A stretch of 9,305 nucleotides of DNA from Algoriphagus sp. (GCA_023255285.1 JALRIY010000084.1:1-9305); one strand, 5' to 3'. Shown: positions 1 through 7,374, counted from the first letter of the stretch. The notes: a model not told the origin generated them from the letters alone. Numbers and translations: made by a program.

Positions 1-46
1 CTTGATCAGTGGGATTTTTCCGAGTAGATCCGCGTGAAAAAACGAG

Positions 47-1177
47 TTATTTCTTGGCTAGCCTGTGGAAAACTTCCAGGTATTGGTCTGTTACACGATC
101 CCAAGAATACTTCTCAGTGAGGCCTTCACGTGCAGTTTGCCGCAACTCCTGAAGTTCAGTAGTTCCGGTCTCGGCTTTTTCTACGAGTTGCTTTACCGCC
201 AAACTCGTTTTCTCGAAATACCAACCGTGTTTTCCGTTTTGGAGCATCTCCTGGTTGAAGGGTGTATTTAAGGCTAGAATGGCGCAGCCATAGCCCAATG
301 CTTTCAGCATGGCAGGGTTGGTCCCTCCGAATTCATGCCCATGAAAATACGCGTAACAATGCGAATAGAGGGTGGCAAGTACCAGCGGGTCGGTGACATA
401 GCCGGTAAATAGGATGCGTGGCCCCTCCAACTTCTTTACTTGCTGGGCCCAAGCATCCGAGAAAGGAGCGTCACCCACAATGACAAGGGGCTTTTTTGAA
501 TTGGATTGAAGGAATCCTTCGATAATTAGGTCGGCATTGTTGTCCGGAATCAAACGCCCCACAATCAGGTAATACTCCCGAGAGTGGAGGTTCCAGGCTT
601 GCAAAGGACTATCTTCCACATCTTCCTTTGGGTTGGCCCCGTAGGCAATCACCACCGAGTCTTTCTGAAATTCTTCGAGATAGACTCGTCGCATCTCATC
701 CGAATCGTTGATGATCTGGTCAAAAGACCGGGTAGCCATCTTGGAGGCCCACTTAAAGTATCGTGCTCCATATCCTCTCCACTTGGGACGAAGCCATTCG
801 AGGCCGTCCACGTTGATTGCTGTAGGCTTCCCAAAAATCCGAGCAAGCCATCCGAAAGGGCCATTGCCCGAGTTAACCACAAAAATCACATCCACATCCG
901 AAAAGCAAGCATGTAGCATGGAAAAAAACGTATGGCTTAGCTGTGTGAGGCTTTTGGTTTCAAGAGCAGGCGTATAGATGCATTCGATGTCATTGACAAA
1001 TCTGGGGCGATTGGGAAACAAGGATCGGTGGTTATAAACCCGCACAGTGACTCCTTTCTCCACAAGACGCTCCCCCAATTCTTTTACCAGGGTATCGTAG
1101 CCCCCATAGACATAGGGATAGCCTTTGGCGCCCATAATGGCTACTTTTAAATCAATAGGTGTCGGCTTGCTTCCCAT
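47..1177 (-). CDS. DUF1972-type family 4 glycosyltransferase (rhamnosyltransferase-like)
   Basis: Predicted cytoplasmic GT-B glycosyltransferase of 376 residues that would add one sugar to the lipid-linked repeat unit. The N-terminal half (residues 11-180) matches the DUF1972 domain: KVAIMGAKGYP at 11-21, VYGGYDTLVKEL at 23-34 and the acceptor-side INVDGLEWLRPKW at 121-133. The C-terminal half is a group 1 transferase domain, with YLIVGRL at 203-209, LVIVGDAP at 231-238, LFTGYV at 256-261 and HGHEFGGTNPAMLKALG at 279-295. Pneumococcal Cps2T, a rhamnosyltransferase, belongs to this family, so rhamnose transfer is possible but not shown here. The position that is Glu in the usual ...LLEA motif is Lys292. 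The ATG start follows the preceding gene's TAG after 31 bases, with no clear Shine-Dalgarno sequence. This is the last gene of the visible operon and is clearly richer in GC (about 52-57% in sampled lines) than the genes before it. The family call is strong; the sugar is unknown. Confidence 0.9.
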   Translation of the reverse strand: MGSKPTPIDLKVAIMGAKGYPYVYGGYDTLVKELGERLVEKGVTVRVYNHRSLFPNRPRFVNDIECIYTPALETKSLTQLSHTFFSMLHACFSDVDVIFVVNSGNGPFGWLARIFGKPTAINVDGLEWLRPKWRGYGARYFKWASKMATRSFDQIINDSDEMRRVYLEEFQKDSVVIAYGANPKEDVEDSPLQAWNLHSREYYLIVGRLIPDNNADLIIEGFLQSNSKKPLVIVGDAPFSDAWAQQVKKLEGPRILFTGYVTDPLVLATLYSHCYAYFHGHEFGGTNPAMLKALGYGCAILALNTPFNQEMLQNGKHGWYFEKTSLAVKQLVEKAETGTTELQELRQTAREGLTEKYSWDRVTDQYLEVFHRLAKK

Positions 1178-1208
1178 TTATTCACGCATTTATTAATAAA
1201 GCCTACTC

Positions 1209-2366
1209 CTATCTCTTCAAAATCTCTTTAAAGGCTTGTTCTAAAGATAAGTAAAACTTCTCTGCCGAAAATTCCTGCAATCTGATTCTCCCTTTTTCTC
1301 CTAATTCCTTCCTAAGATCAGGATCATCTACCAAAAGTTTCATGGACTGAATTAGTGCTTCCTCCTCATTTGTTTCCAATATCAAAGCAGCATCTCCAGC
1401 CACCTCTATCAAGGCTCCCTGACGGGAAATGATGACAGGCAGCCCAAAAGAGAATGCTTCCAAAACAGGCAATCCAAAGCCTTCGTTTGTGGAGGGGAAA
1501 ACATAGCCCAAGGCATGCTGGAAATAAGACGCCAATTGCTCTTGGCTTACGTATCCTGTGAAATTAACTTTCTCAGTCAATCCCAGGTTGGTGACTAAAT
1601 CCACCAAATGATCGTAATCATCTAAAGTTTCTCGGGGGCCTCTTTGTCCAACCAGCACCAAACGGAGGCTTTCATAGCCCTCCAATTTTGTTAGTTGATC
1701 AAATGCCCTGATTAGTAACCCTAGGTTTTTTCTTTTCTCCAAGACCCCTACATGAAGAAAATAGGGAGCTTGTGTAGTCGATTGCAAATCCGATTGGGTA
1801 AAGGTTTTTGAAAGTCCTGAAGCCTGATAAACTACCTGAATTGGAATAGACTTAAATGGAGGCAACTGGTGCAATCGCATTTTAGAAAACTGGGTTATGG
1901 TGATGATTTCCCCATTTTTTTGCAATCCTTTTTCTAAAAAATAGAGGTAATACTTCAACCAAAGGGGTTGGTAATGTTCAGGTGTATCCCAAAAACAGGT
2001 GTCATGGACGACGGAAACTTTTTTCCCCTTAGCGAAAATCGGGCTTAAAATGTCAGGACTGAAGACGATTGATGCTTGGTGGTAATAAGATAGTATCGGC
2101 AATACCACCTGTTTTCTGAAGAAATAAAGCAGCTGAAAAAGGAGATTTTTCCACTTAGCTGTTTTTCCACGAAAGAACTGATTTTGCTTTACTTTCTGAT
2201 AATTGGGGCGGATGATATACTCAAAATCGCTGTTGTTTTTTTTGAGAATCTCATCACAAAGGGTCACTATATAGGTTTTGATTCCTGTTTGTGCCACATA
2301 CAGGTAAAATACATCCACCACTACTTTTGGCTTATTCTTTTCCATAGTTGATTTTGGAGTATTCAT
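1209..2366 (-). CDS. Glycosyltransferase family 4 (group 1)
   Basis: A 385-residue GT-B retaining glycosyltransferase, probably cytoplasmic or membrane-peripheral, that adds a sugar to the repeat unit. The N-terminal domain contains VVVDVFYL at 15-22 followed by the loop AQTGIKTY at 25-32, and VSVVHDTCFWDTPE at 117-130. The C-terminal donor-binding domain has HVGVLEKRKNLGLLI at 205-219, LVLVGQRGP at 236-244, VNFTGYVSQEQL at 267-278 and FPSTNEGFGLPVLEA at 290-304. The last contains the E-x7-E motif (Glu295 and Glu303) typical of GT4 enzymes. The start at 2366 overlaps the end of wzy by 35 bases and has AGGA six bases upstream. A second in-frame ATG at 2345 would leave a 14-base overlap. Either way it looks translationally coupled to wzy. 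The donor and acceptor cannot be read from the sequence; mannosyl- and related transferases share this architecture. Confidence 0.93.
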   Translation of the reverse strand: MNTPKSTMEKNKPKVVVDVFYLYVAQTGIKTYIVTLCDEILKKNNSDFEYIIRPNYQKVKQNQFFRGKTAKWKNLLFQLLYFFRKQVVLPILSYYHQASIVFSPDILSPIFAKGKKVSVVHDTCFWDTPEHYQPLWLKYYLYFLEKGLQKNGEIITITQFSKMRLHQLPPFKSIPIQVVYQASGLSKTFTQSDLQSTTQAPYFLHVGVLEKRKNLGLLIRAFDQLTKLEGYESLRLVLVGQRGPRETLDDYDHLVDLVTNLGLTEKVNFTGYVSQEQLASYFQHALGYVFPSTNEGFGLPVLEAFSFGLPVIISRQGALIEVAGDAALILETNEEEALIQSMKLLVDDPDLRKELGEKGRIRLQEFSAEKFYLSLEQAFKEILKR

Positions 2367-3723
2367 TCATGGCATATCCTACCATCCACCAAGTGATCCA
2401 AGTTACGTAGGCAAACAGCTCTGCATTGGACGTGAAAAGAGGTAATAAAAGCCCTGTTTTTGCAGCAGCAGCAGTAAATGCAATTCGTGCCGTCATGACG
2501 TTTTCAGTTTGCCTGAAAACCCGAATAGACCGGCTTATTGCAAACCCTAAAAGAAGGATGTATAAAAACATTCCTAAAAATCCCAGCTGCACCCCATAGA
2601 TTAGGAATTGGTTTTCCCCTCCGATCCGTGCTTCATCGGTGACACTACCGGAATTACCACTCGTGGCCAACCCGACCCCCAAGGGGTTTTCAATCATGGA
2701 TTCAATAGCAGTTATCCATTCCAATACATGGCCTACACTGGAGGCATTTTGGAATGTCAAGGTATCAATTACGAAATAATAGAAGTCTTCAGAGGCAAAG
2801 AATACGACGAAGATGACAAATGCTGCGACTAGACTGAAACCAAATAGGATCAACCGATATAGTTTAAAAATCACTGCAATAAAAAACAGCATGATAAAAA
2901 AAGCCCCAAATGCAGACCTTGAACTCGAGAAAAACAGACTTCCCATGGAGCAAAGCATGACTAAAATATAGGGAAAACTCTCTTCTCTTTTGGAGGTTAA
3001 AAACCAGATTAGTCCTGCGGCAAAACCTAAAAGTACGGAACTGGCCAACTCCAATGGATCTGCAAAAAACGAGGCCAATCTCTTGGTCATGGCTTGGGTT
3101 TCGAATGTCCAAGATAACCCAAAATTCCCAGTGGGTTCGATATCGTAAACGCCATAATTGAAAAGGGCATACCCCGTAAAGGTTTGCAAATGGGAACCAA
3201 TTAATGCTTCAAAGAGATTGACTACCAAAGCGGAAACAGCAATTACAAAAATGATTTGAAACAATCTTTTGACTTCAAAATCTTCAAAATTGGTGTTTCT
3301 ACCTACAAAAAACACCAGTCCTGGGATTAAAATATTTTTGAAGTAAAGGGTTTTTTCCACAAAACTAGGACCTTCTAGTGGCAATAGAAGAAAAATAAAA
3401 GCCAACCCGATAAATACCAAAAGGAGCCACTCTACAAGTTGGAAGCGAATGGGATACTCAAAAATTTTTCGTTTATAGAGCAGAAAAATCAGCACAGATC
3501 CGACTACCACCAAGTCCTTAGCCAATTGGAATAGCGTGATGGGCAGTTTGGAGTTTGTTGCCTGAAATAAAATGCTTAAAAAGGTAGTATGAAAGGGGAG
3601 GTAGGCCGCCAAAAAAAACACCAGATACTCCCACTTTCCTTTGAAGACCATGGCCTTCAGCGTGAAGTGCAGCAGCAGCGCATAACTCAATAGGGTTAAA
3701 ATAAAAAGTGTTTGAGCGATCAA
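2332..3723 (-). CDS. wzy: O-antigen/exopolysaccharide polymerase (Wzy-like, O-antigen ligase superfamily)
   Basis: A 463-residue inner-membrane protein with roughly ten to twelve hydrophobic segments, expected to join flipped repeat units into polymer at the periplasmic face. The C-terminal half fits the Wzy_C/O-antigen ligase family: RLASFFADPLELAS at 215-228, SSSRSAFGAF at 266-275, a long polar stretch at 311-370 likely to be the large periplasmic loop, then IESMIENPLGVGLATSG at 340-356 and GGENQFLIYGVQLGFLG at 368-384. Wzy and WaaL ligases share this fold; the location beside wzx, a co-polymerase and an export protein favours polymerase. The frame opens with TTG at 3723. An in-frame TGA lies at 3730-3732 and the next ATG is codon 25 (3651-3649), which would remove most of the first membrane helix, so TTG is the best start. 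A run of eight T residues on the coding strand covers codons 36-38. The gene symbol is used generically. Confidence 0.85.
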   Translation of the reverse strand: MIAQTLFILTLLSYALLLHFTLKAMVFKGKWEYLVFFLAAYLPFHTTFLSILFQATNSKLPITLFQLAKDLVVVGSVLIFLLYKRKIFEYPIRFQLVEWLLLVFIGLAFIFLLLPLEGPSFVEKTLYFKNILIPGLVFFVGRNTNFEDFEVKRLFQIIFVIAVSALVVNLFEALIGSHLQTFTGYALFNYGVYDIEPTGNFGLSWTFETQAMTKRLASFFADPLELASSVLLGFAAGLIWFLTSKREESFPYILVMLCSMGSLFFSSSRSAFGAFFIMLFFIAVIFKLYRLILFGFSLVAAFVIFVVFFASEDFYYFVIDTLTFQNASSVGHVLEWITAIESMIENPLGVGLATSGNSGSVTDEARIGGENQFLIYGVQLGFLGMFLYILLLGFAISRSIRVFRQTENVMTARIAFTAAAAKTGLLLPLFTSNAELFAYVTWITWWMVGYAMNEYSKINYGKE

Positions 3724-4012
3724 TGCAGTTCAGGCTTTTATCTGATTAAGGTCATGGTAACCGGTACTTGGCGCCTTTCCTTAACTTTTATTCCTTTAAA
3801 TATATTCAATAAAAATGTACTTTGAGATTCTACCAAAAAACTGAAGGAGGTTGGAATAGAAATCATCGCATATGCGCTCTTCTTTTTGACTTTTTCTTCC
3901 TTAACCAACAAGAGATGGTCATGATTTCAATCTTTAATGCCTCATTAAGGACATAACCCATCCTTATTGGAATAAACTTCACTACCTGGGAGTACTTGAG
4001 CTTTTTTAATTT
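3724..4012 (-). other. Intra-operon gap with tiny overlapping reading frames
   Basis: This is the only sizeable break in an otherwise packed gene string. No promoter matching the Bacteroidota pattern, no rho-independent terminator and no RNA gene is convincing. On the coding strand the gap is tiled by small open frames: 23 codons starting at an ATGA overlap with the upstream glycosyltransferase stop (4016-3945), 32 codons (3961-3863) in that glycosyltransferase's own frame, and 42 codons starting at a second ATGA (3866-3738). The glycosyltransferase frame stays open for 49 codons after its TGA. This could be an AT-rich spacer with chance frames, small proteins, or the remains of a frameshifted gene of about 85-90 codons. 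Two short inverted repeats lie at 3934-3966. Confidence 0.6.
3738..3866 (-). CDS. Possible 42-residue small protein, unknown function
   Basis: An ATG-to-TAA frame of 42 codons that I do not recognise. It encodes MISIPTSFSFLVES at the start, a short hydrophobic stretch STFLLNIF at 16-23, a basic patch KGIKVKERR at 24-32 and ends VPVTMTLIR. The frame stays open for another 20 codons upstream of the ATG, including a lysine-rich stretch. Its ATG overlaps the TGA of the preceding tiny frame (ATGA), and its stop lies 14 bases before the TTG of wzy, so it could be coupled to wzy translation. It has no clear ribosome-binding site and is short enough to occur by chance. It may equally be the C-terminal remnant of a broken gene. 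Confidence 0.2.
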   Translation of the reverse strand: MISIPTSFSFLVESQSTFLLNIFKGIKVKERRQVPVTMTLIR

Positions 4013-4963
4013 TCATTTGGAAAAAAGGCCTGCAAAGTGTCCTTTCAAAATCGAATTTACTTTTTGGAACCTACCTTTTAATCCCAAATACACCATGAAG
4101 GCAGCATTTCTAAGGGTTTGGTACATCAAACTTAAACCAAAAGATATTGGGCTTGAATGGCTTCTAATTAAAAAGAGATGGTTTCTAGTCCGGTAAAAAT
4201 GGATAATTGGAGGAATGATCCCTTCTTTAGTTTTCGTTTTTTTGGAAGACCCTCCCGCAACATGGTAAATTTTGGATTGGGGAAGGTAGCGAAGTCGGAA
4301 CCCCGATTTTTTGATTCGAAAGGACCACTCGACATCCTCGTAGTAGGCAAAAAATCGATTGTCCAACATTCCCGCCTGTCTGATTGCTGCTGACCTCACT
4401 AGAAATGCACATCCTGTAATCCAAGGGGTATCTTTTTCCTGATCGAATTGGCCTTTGTCTAGTTGCCCTATGCCAATGGACCAAGTCATTTCCAACCATC
4501 TGAAATATCCTCCGCCAGCATTCCAGAGCTTATCCCGTTCAGCTTCCAACATGATTTTGGGTTGTACCGCCCCATAATCTGGATTTTGTTCTAAAAAAGA
4601 AACCAATGGGTTCAGAAAGTCCGGCTCCACAAGGGTATCATTATTTAATAGAAGCACCTGATCAAAAAGATGGTCCAAAGCCCACTGAATTCCAAGGTTG
4701 TTGCCTCCCGTGAATCCAACATTTTCTATACTGGATAGCAACTCAATCTCAGGAAATTCAGATTTTAGCTTTTCGCCCGAACCATCTACCGAACCATTGT
4801 CTACCAAAACAGTTTGAAAATTGGTGTAATGCAAATCTTTTAGGGAATCCAAGCAAGCCTTTGTCAGGGCATAGCCATTCCAGTTGACGATGATGATGGC
4901 AACTTTGGGTTGCCTGCTGGCCATCATGCGGACTTCCTCTTTATTTTCTCTGAATTGAGTCAT
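4013..4963 (-). CDS. Glycosyltransferase family 2 (rhamnosyltransferase/WbbL-like)
   Basis: A 316-residue GT-A fold transferase expected to add a sugar to the growing lipid-linked repeat unit on the cytoplasmic side. Visible motifs are VAIIIVNWNGYALTKACLDS at 21-40, VLVDNGSVDGS at 52-62, NVGFTGGNNLGI at 81-92, LLLNNDT at 104-110 (the DXD-like metal and nucleotide site), WITGCAFLVR at 181-190 and YYEDVEWSFR at 207-216 with the acidic pair expected of the catalytic region. This layout is that of the RfbF/WbbL-like GT2 group. The C-terminus is basic and partly hydrophobic (251-310) and may sit on the membrane. The ATG at 4963 directly abuts the TAG of wzx. A second start, ATG at 4927 (codon 13), has AGAGGA seven bases upstream and lies just before the conserved domain, so either could be used. 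The stop TGA overlaps an ATG (ATGA) of a 23-codon frame. The acceptor and donor are unknown. Confidence 0.93.
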   Translation of the reverse strand: MTQFRENKEEVRMMASRQPKVAIIIVNWNGYALTKACLDSLKDLHYTNFQTVLVDNGSVDGSGEKLKSEFPEIELLSSIENVGFTGGNNLGIQWALDHLFDQVLLLNNDTLVEPDFLNPLVSFLEQNPDYGAVQPKIMLEAERDKLWNAGGGYFRWLEMTWSIGIGQLDKGQFDQEKDTPWITGCAFLVRSAAIRQAGMLDNRFFAYYEDVEWSFRIKKSGFRLRYLPQSKIYHVAGGSSKKTKTKEGIIPPIIHFYRTRNHLFLIRSHSSPISFGLSLMYQTLRNAAFMVYLGLKGRFQKVNSILKGHFAGLFSK

Positions 4964-6289
4964 CTAACCCTCTTTTTTAAGCTGCATGACTTTTTTACTT
5001 TGCAGAATAGCTTCAATCAACGGCCGATTATATACCCAATTTAATAGGGAGCAGATTAAAAAAACCACAATTTCGGTAGATAACATAGCATAGCAAAGCC
5101 CAATTGCGCCATGTTGGCTTGTAAGAAAAACGGAATTGGTAACCATAAATAAGCCCATCATCCAAGAAGATTTGAACATGAGGTTGTTTTGACCATTAAC
5201 AAGAAAAATGACCACATTCATGATATTGAGACAAGCTAAAAATGGGATAAATGCTAAGATTCTCAAATAGGAGATGGAATCTCCAAATTCCGTTTTTGAA
5301 AACAATTGAACAATAACTGGAGCTAGGCCAAAAACAACTAAAGAAACAGTTAGTCCAATAGCCAAAGAAATGAAACTAACCTTTTTTAGGTAGCGAATAA
5401 ATGCACTCACATCTTCTTTCAAAAGCTTTGAAGTATAGGGAAAAATAGAATGGATGACCATAGAAGGGAACATTCGAAGTACCATAGAGATTCTTTCTGC
5501 AAGACTAAAAAGACCTAAGGTAGTAGCGGAAGCAAAAAAACTCAACACCACCAATGCCCCATTGATAGAGAAATGGGTCACAATATTGGAAAGCAAAAGC
5601 AGTCCTGTATTTTTTAATAAGGTAAATAGCTGTAGGAAACGAGGCTTGTAAAACTTGATATCCAAGGCAAAGTGGATGTAAATCAGCAACAGGATATTGA
5701 TGCTCAATCCCGAAGCCCCCATTAGGAAGTTGACCCATTTGGACTGTTCTGGGTCACGAATAAAAAGGACAATACCCAATAAATAAAGTAATTTGCTGAA
5801 GACATTGGCGATGGAAATCAGCTTCATTTTTTCCATCCCTTGAAAAAACCAGAGTGGAAAAGTGGCTTCCGAAAAGAGTAGAAATACGGAGAACACTAAA
5901 ACTGTTTGATAGCCTTGAAAGAGATTCAGTCCGTAGGCTCCAATCAAGATAAGTACTGTAGAAAAAGTCGCAAGGAGAATTTTGGCTGAAAATACATTGG
6001 AAACCAACTGTGAGAGCACCTCCTTATTGGATTGATTGAGCGCCACTTCTCGAGGAGCATTCAAGTTAAACCCAAAGCCTACCAAAATATTGAATACAAT
6101 AATTACGGAAAAGGATAAGTTGACCCAGCCAAATTGTTCTGCCCCAATATTTTGAATCAGGAGGGGCATGGAAATTAGTGAAATCAAGATCGTTGAGGAC
6201 TGAATCAATGCCAGAAAAAGAAAGTTCTGCAGAGATTTATTCCGGACAAAATTCCCAAATGGGATCAACAGATTCATTTTTTCAAACAT
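4964..6289 (-). CDS. wzx: Wzx-type polysaccharide repeat-unit flippase
   Basis: A 441-residue integral inner-membrane protein of the MOP/PST superfamily, predicted to move the undecaprenyl-linked repeat unit from the cytoplasmic to the periplasmic face. It has about a dozen hydrophobic helices along its whole length. Family signatures include MPLLIQNIGAEQFGWVNLSF at 41-60, GFGFNLNAPREVA at 71-83, FPLWFFQGMEKMKLISIANV at 144-163 and LAERISMVLRMFPSMVIHSI at 263-282. The length is normal for Wzx. It follows the co-polymerase gene after 12 bases and ends with TAG immediately before the ATG of the GT2 gene. The first ATG is taken as the start, although Met5 is an alternative. Wzx proteins diverge strongly, so substrate cannot be inferred. 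The gene symbol is used generically. Confidence 0.92.
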   Translation of the reverse strand: MFEKMNLLIPFGNFVRNKSLQNFLFLALIQSSTILISLISMPLLIQNIGAEQFGWVNLSFSVIIVFNILVGFGFNLNAPREVALNQSNKEVLSQLVSNVFSAKILLATFSTVLILIGAYGLNLFQGYQTVLVFSVFLLFSEATFPLWFFQGMEKMKLISIANVFSKLLYLLGIVLFIRDPEQSKWVNFLMGASGLSINILLLIYIHFALDIKFYKPRFLQLFTLLKNTGLLLLSNIVTHFSINGALVVLSFFASATTLGLFSLAERISMVLRMFPSMVIHSIFPYTSKLLKEDVSAFIRYLKKVSFISLAIGLTVSLVVFGLAPVIVQLFSKTEFGDSISYLRILAFIPFLACLNIMNVVIFLVNGQNNLMFKSSWMMGLFMVTNSVFLTSQHGAIGLCYAMLSTEIVVFLICSLLNWVYNRPLIEAILQSKKVMQLKKEG

Positions 6290-6301
6290 GGAAGCTTTGG
6301 T

Positions 6302-7369
6302 TTAGACTTCCTGCAAATGATTTTGGTAGAGTCTTCTCAGATAGAGAAAGCTTAAGGCTAAGAAACCGAAGAGGATCGCTCCAAACACCATTCCCTTCAC
6401 CAAGCGAACCTCAGTTCGTTTTAAAGGCAGCTTGGGCGAATCAATCAATTGAATTAAGGGAGTATTGATGCGGTGGTTGATTTTAGCCATCTCCAGATTT
6501 TTCACTATTTCTTCAAAAACGGCAGCGCTAGTTTGTACATCCACTTGTTTGCGGCGTTCATTGACGGTGGCAGCACTCAGCAAAGGATTGGCATTGGGTA
6601 CTCGATCTTGTTCGGCTGCCAAAGTACCAAGGCTTGCATCAAGAATCGCTCGAACAGAGTCTGCTTGAGTTTGTAAAATCCGCAGGTTTTCCCCTGTTTT
6701 TTTGGTTTTAGTTTCCAAATAGAAAGTATTCACCTTACTCACTAGTGTTTCGTTGAAAAGCTTCGCATACCCCTCATCTTTGGAAGAAACGGTCACCTGA
6801 ATAATACTCAATTTGCGATCCGGCTTGACTACTGCTAGTTGTTTTTCTCGAATGATCTTCGCGATTTCTTTGATTACTGAGTCTTGCTTGATCCCATGGT
6901 GCTCCTTGGAAGGAGAAAATGATAGCGCAGCTAAATCGATTCTGGAGGCCCATTTGTTTTCCAACTTTTCGAATTCAATAAACCGATCAATCAATAAACG
7001 CTCTTTGTCAAAGGGACTCAAGAGTGTTTCTTCCAGCATTCGGTCCGAGCGGTACAGTTCCATGATATTATCGCCTTGAAAAAGGCCATTTGTTCCTCCT
7101 AATCCACCCAAATTAACACCAAGAAGGCTTGCAATACCAGACATTTGACCCATTCCTCCCAATCCTTCCTCTTCCAAAACAAATGATGTTTCCGCATGAA
7201 AAACAGGATCTTTTAGTTGAGAATACCCTGCGCCCATTGCGGCACCTACTACGAAGGCCTGAAGAAGAAATTTCCATTTGGAGCTGAAAAAACGTGCCCA
7301 ATTAATCAAGTTTTGTATCACCTCTTTTAAGGTGAATTGGGAGGGAGAAAAATGTGAATTTCCACTCAT
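6302..7369 (-). CDS. Polysaccharide co-polymerase / chain-length determinant (Wzz/GumC-like, no kinase domain)
   Basis: A 355-residue inner-membrane protein with the two-helix layout of polysaccharide co-polymerases, which set polymer length and link Wzy to the export channel. Membrane helix 1 is near residues 32-51 (FLLQAFVVGAAMGAGYSQL) and helix 2 near 326-345 (GMVFGAILFGFLALSFLYL). The large periplasmic part between them includes a glycine- and methionine-rich stretch at 69-100, the IMELYRSDRMLEETL segment at 102-116, a helical and probably coiled region at about 200-300, and the proline motif SPKLPLKR at 311-318 just before helix 2. Only about ten residues follow helix 2, with no Walker motifs or tyrosine tail, so no autokinase is fused. 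The ATG start comes 5 bases after the TAA of the export gene and lacks a Shine-Dalgarno sequence. The family call is secure; its exact length control is not readable. Confidence 0.92.
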   Translation of the reverse strand: MSGNSHFSPSQFTLKEVIQNLINWARFFSSKWKFLLQAFVVGAAMGAGYSQLKDPVFHAETSFVLEEEGLGGMGQMSGIASLLGVNLGGLGGTNGLFQGDNIMELYRSDRMLEETLLSPFDKERLLIDRFIEFEKLENKWASRIDLAALSFSPSKEHHGIKQDSVIKEIAKIIREKQLAVVKPDRKLSIIQVTVSSKDEGYAKLFNETLVSKVNTFYLETKTKKTGENLRILQTQADSVRAILDASLGTLAAEQDRVPNANPLLSAATVNERRKQVDVQTSAAVFEEIVKNLEMAKINHRINTPLIQLIDSPKLPLKRTEVRLVKGMVFGAILFGFLALSFLYLRRLYQNHLQEV

Positions 7370-7374
7370 TGGGA

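Noticed and set aside
1..46. A minus-strand frame reading SFFHADLLGKIPLIK toward the left edge looked like the beginning of another gene.
   Set aside because: It has no start codon after the TAG that precedes it and only about 15 codons are visible, so it cannot be told from chance.
584..916. A plus-strand open frame of 110 codons.
   Set aside because: It lies wholly inside the DUF1972 transferase gene on the other strand, has no recognisable domain, and is explained as a shadow of the real coding frame.
2463..2474. Short trinucleotide run (GCA repeats) in wzy, with a similar one at 3669-3679.
   Set aside because: They encode alanine and leucine runs inside membrane segments, keep the frame whatever their length, and have only three or four units.
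3790..3835. Promoter-like sequence upstream of wzy on the minus strand (TTTG, TACATTTT and TATATTTA).
   Set aside because: The spacings between the TTTG and the -7-like boxes are 14 and 29 bases, not the roughly 20 expected for the Bacteroidota consensus, and such matches are common in AT-rich DNA.
3867..3876. Perfect ten-base palindrome CGCATATGCG.
   Set aside because: Several palindromes of this length are expected by chance in a window of this size, and there is no second copy or operator context.
6178..6468. A plus-strand open frame of 96 codons across the wzx/co-polymerase junction.
   Set aside because: It overlaps two strongly supported minus-strand genes and its translation has no family features.
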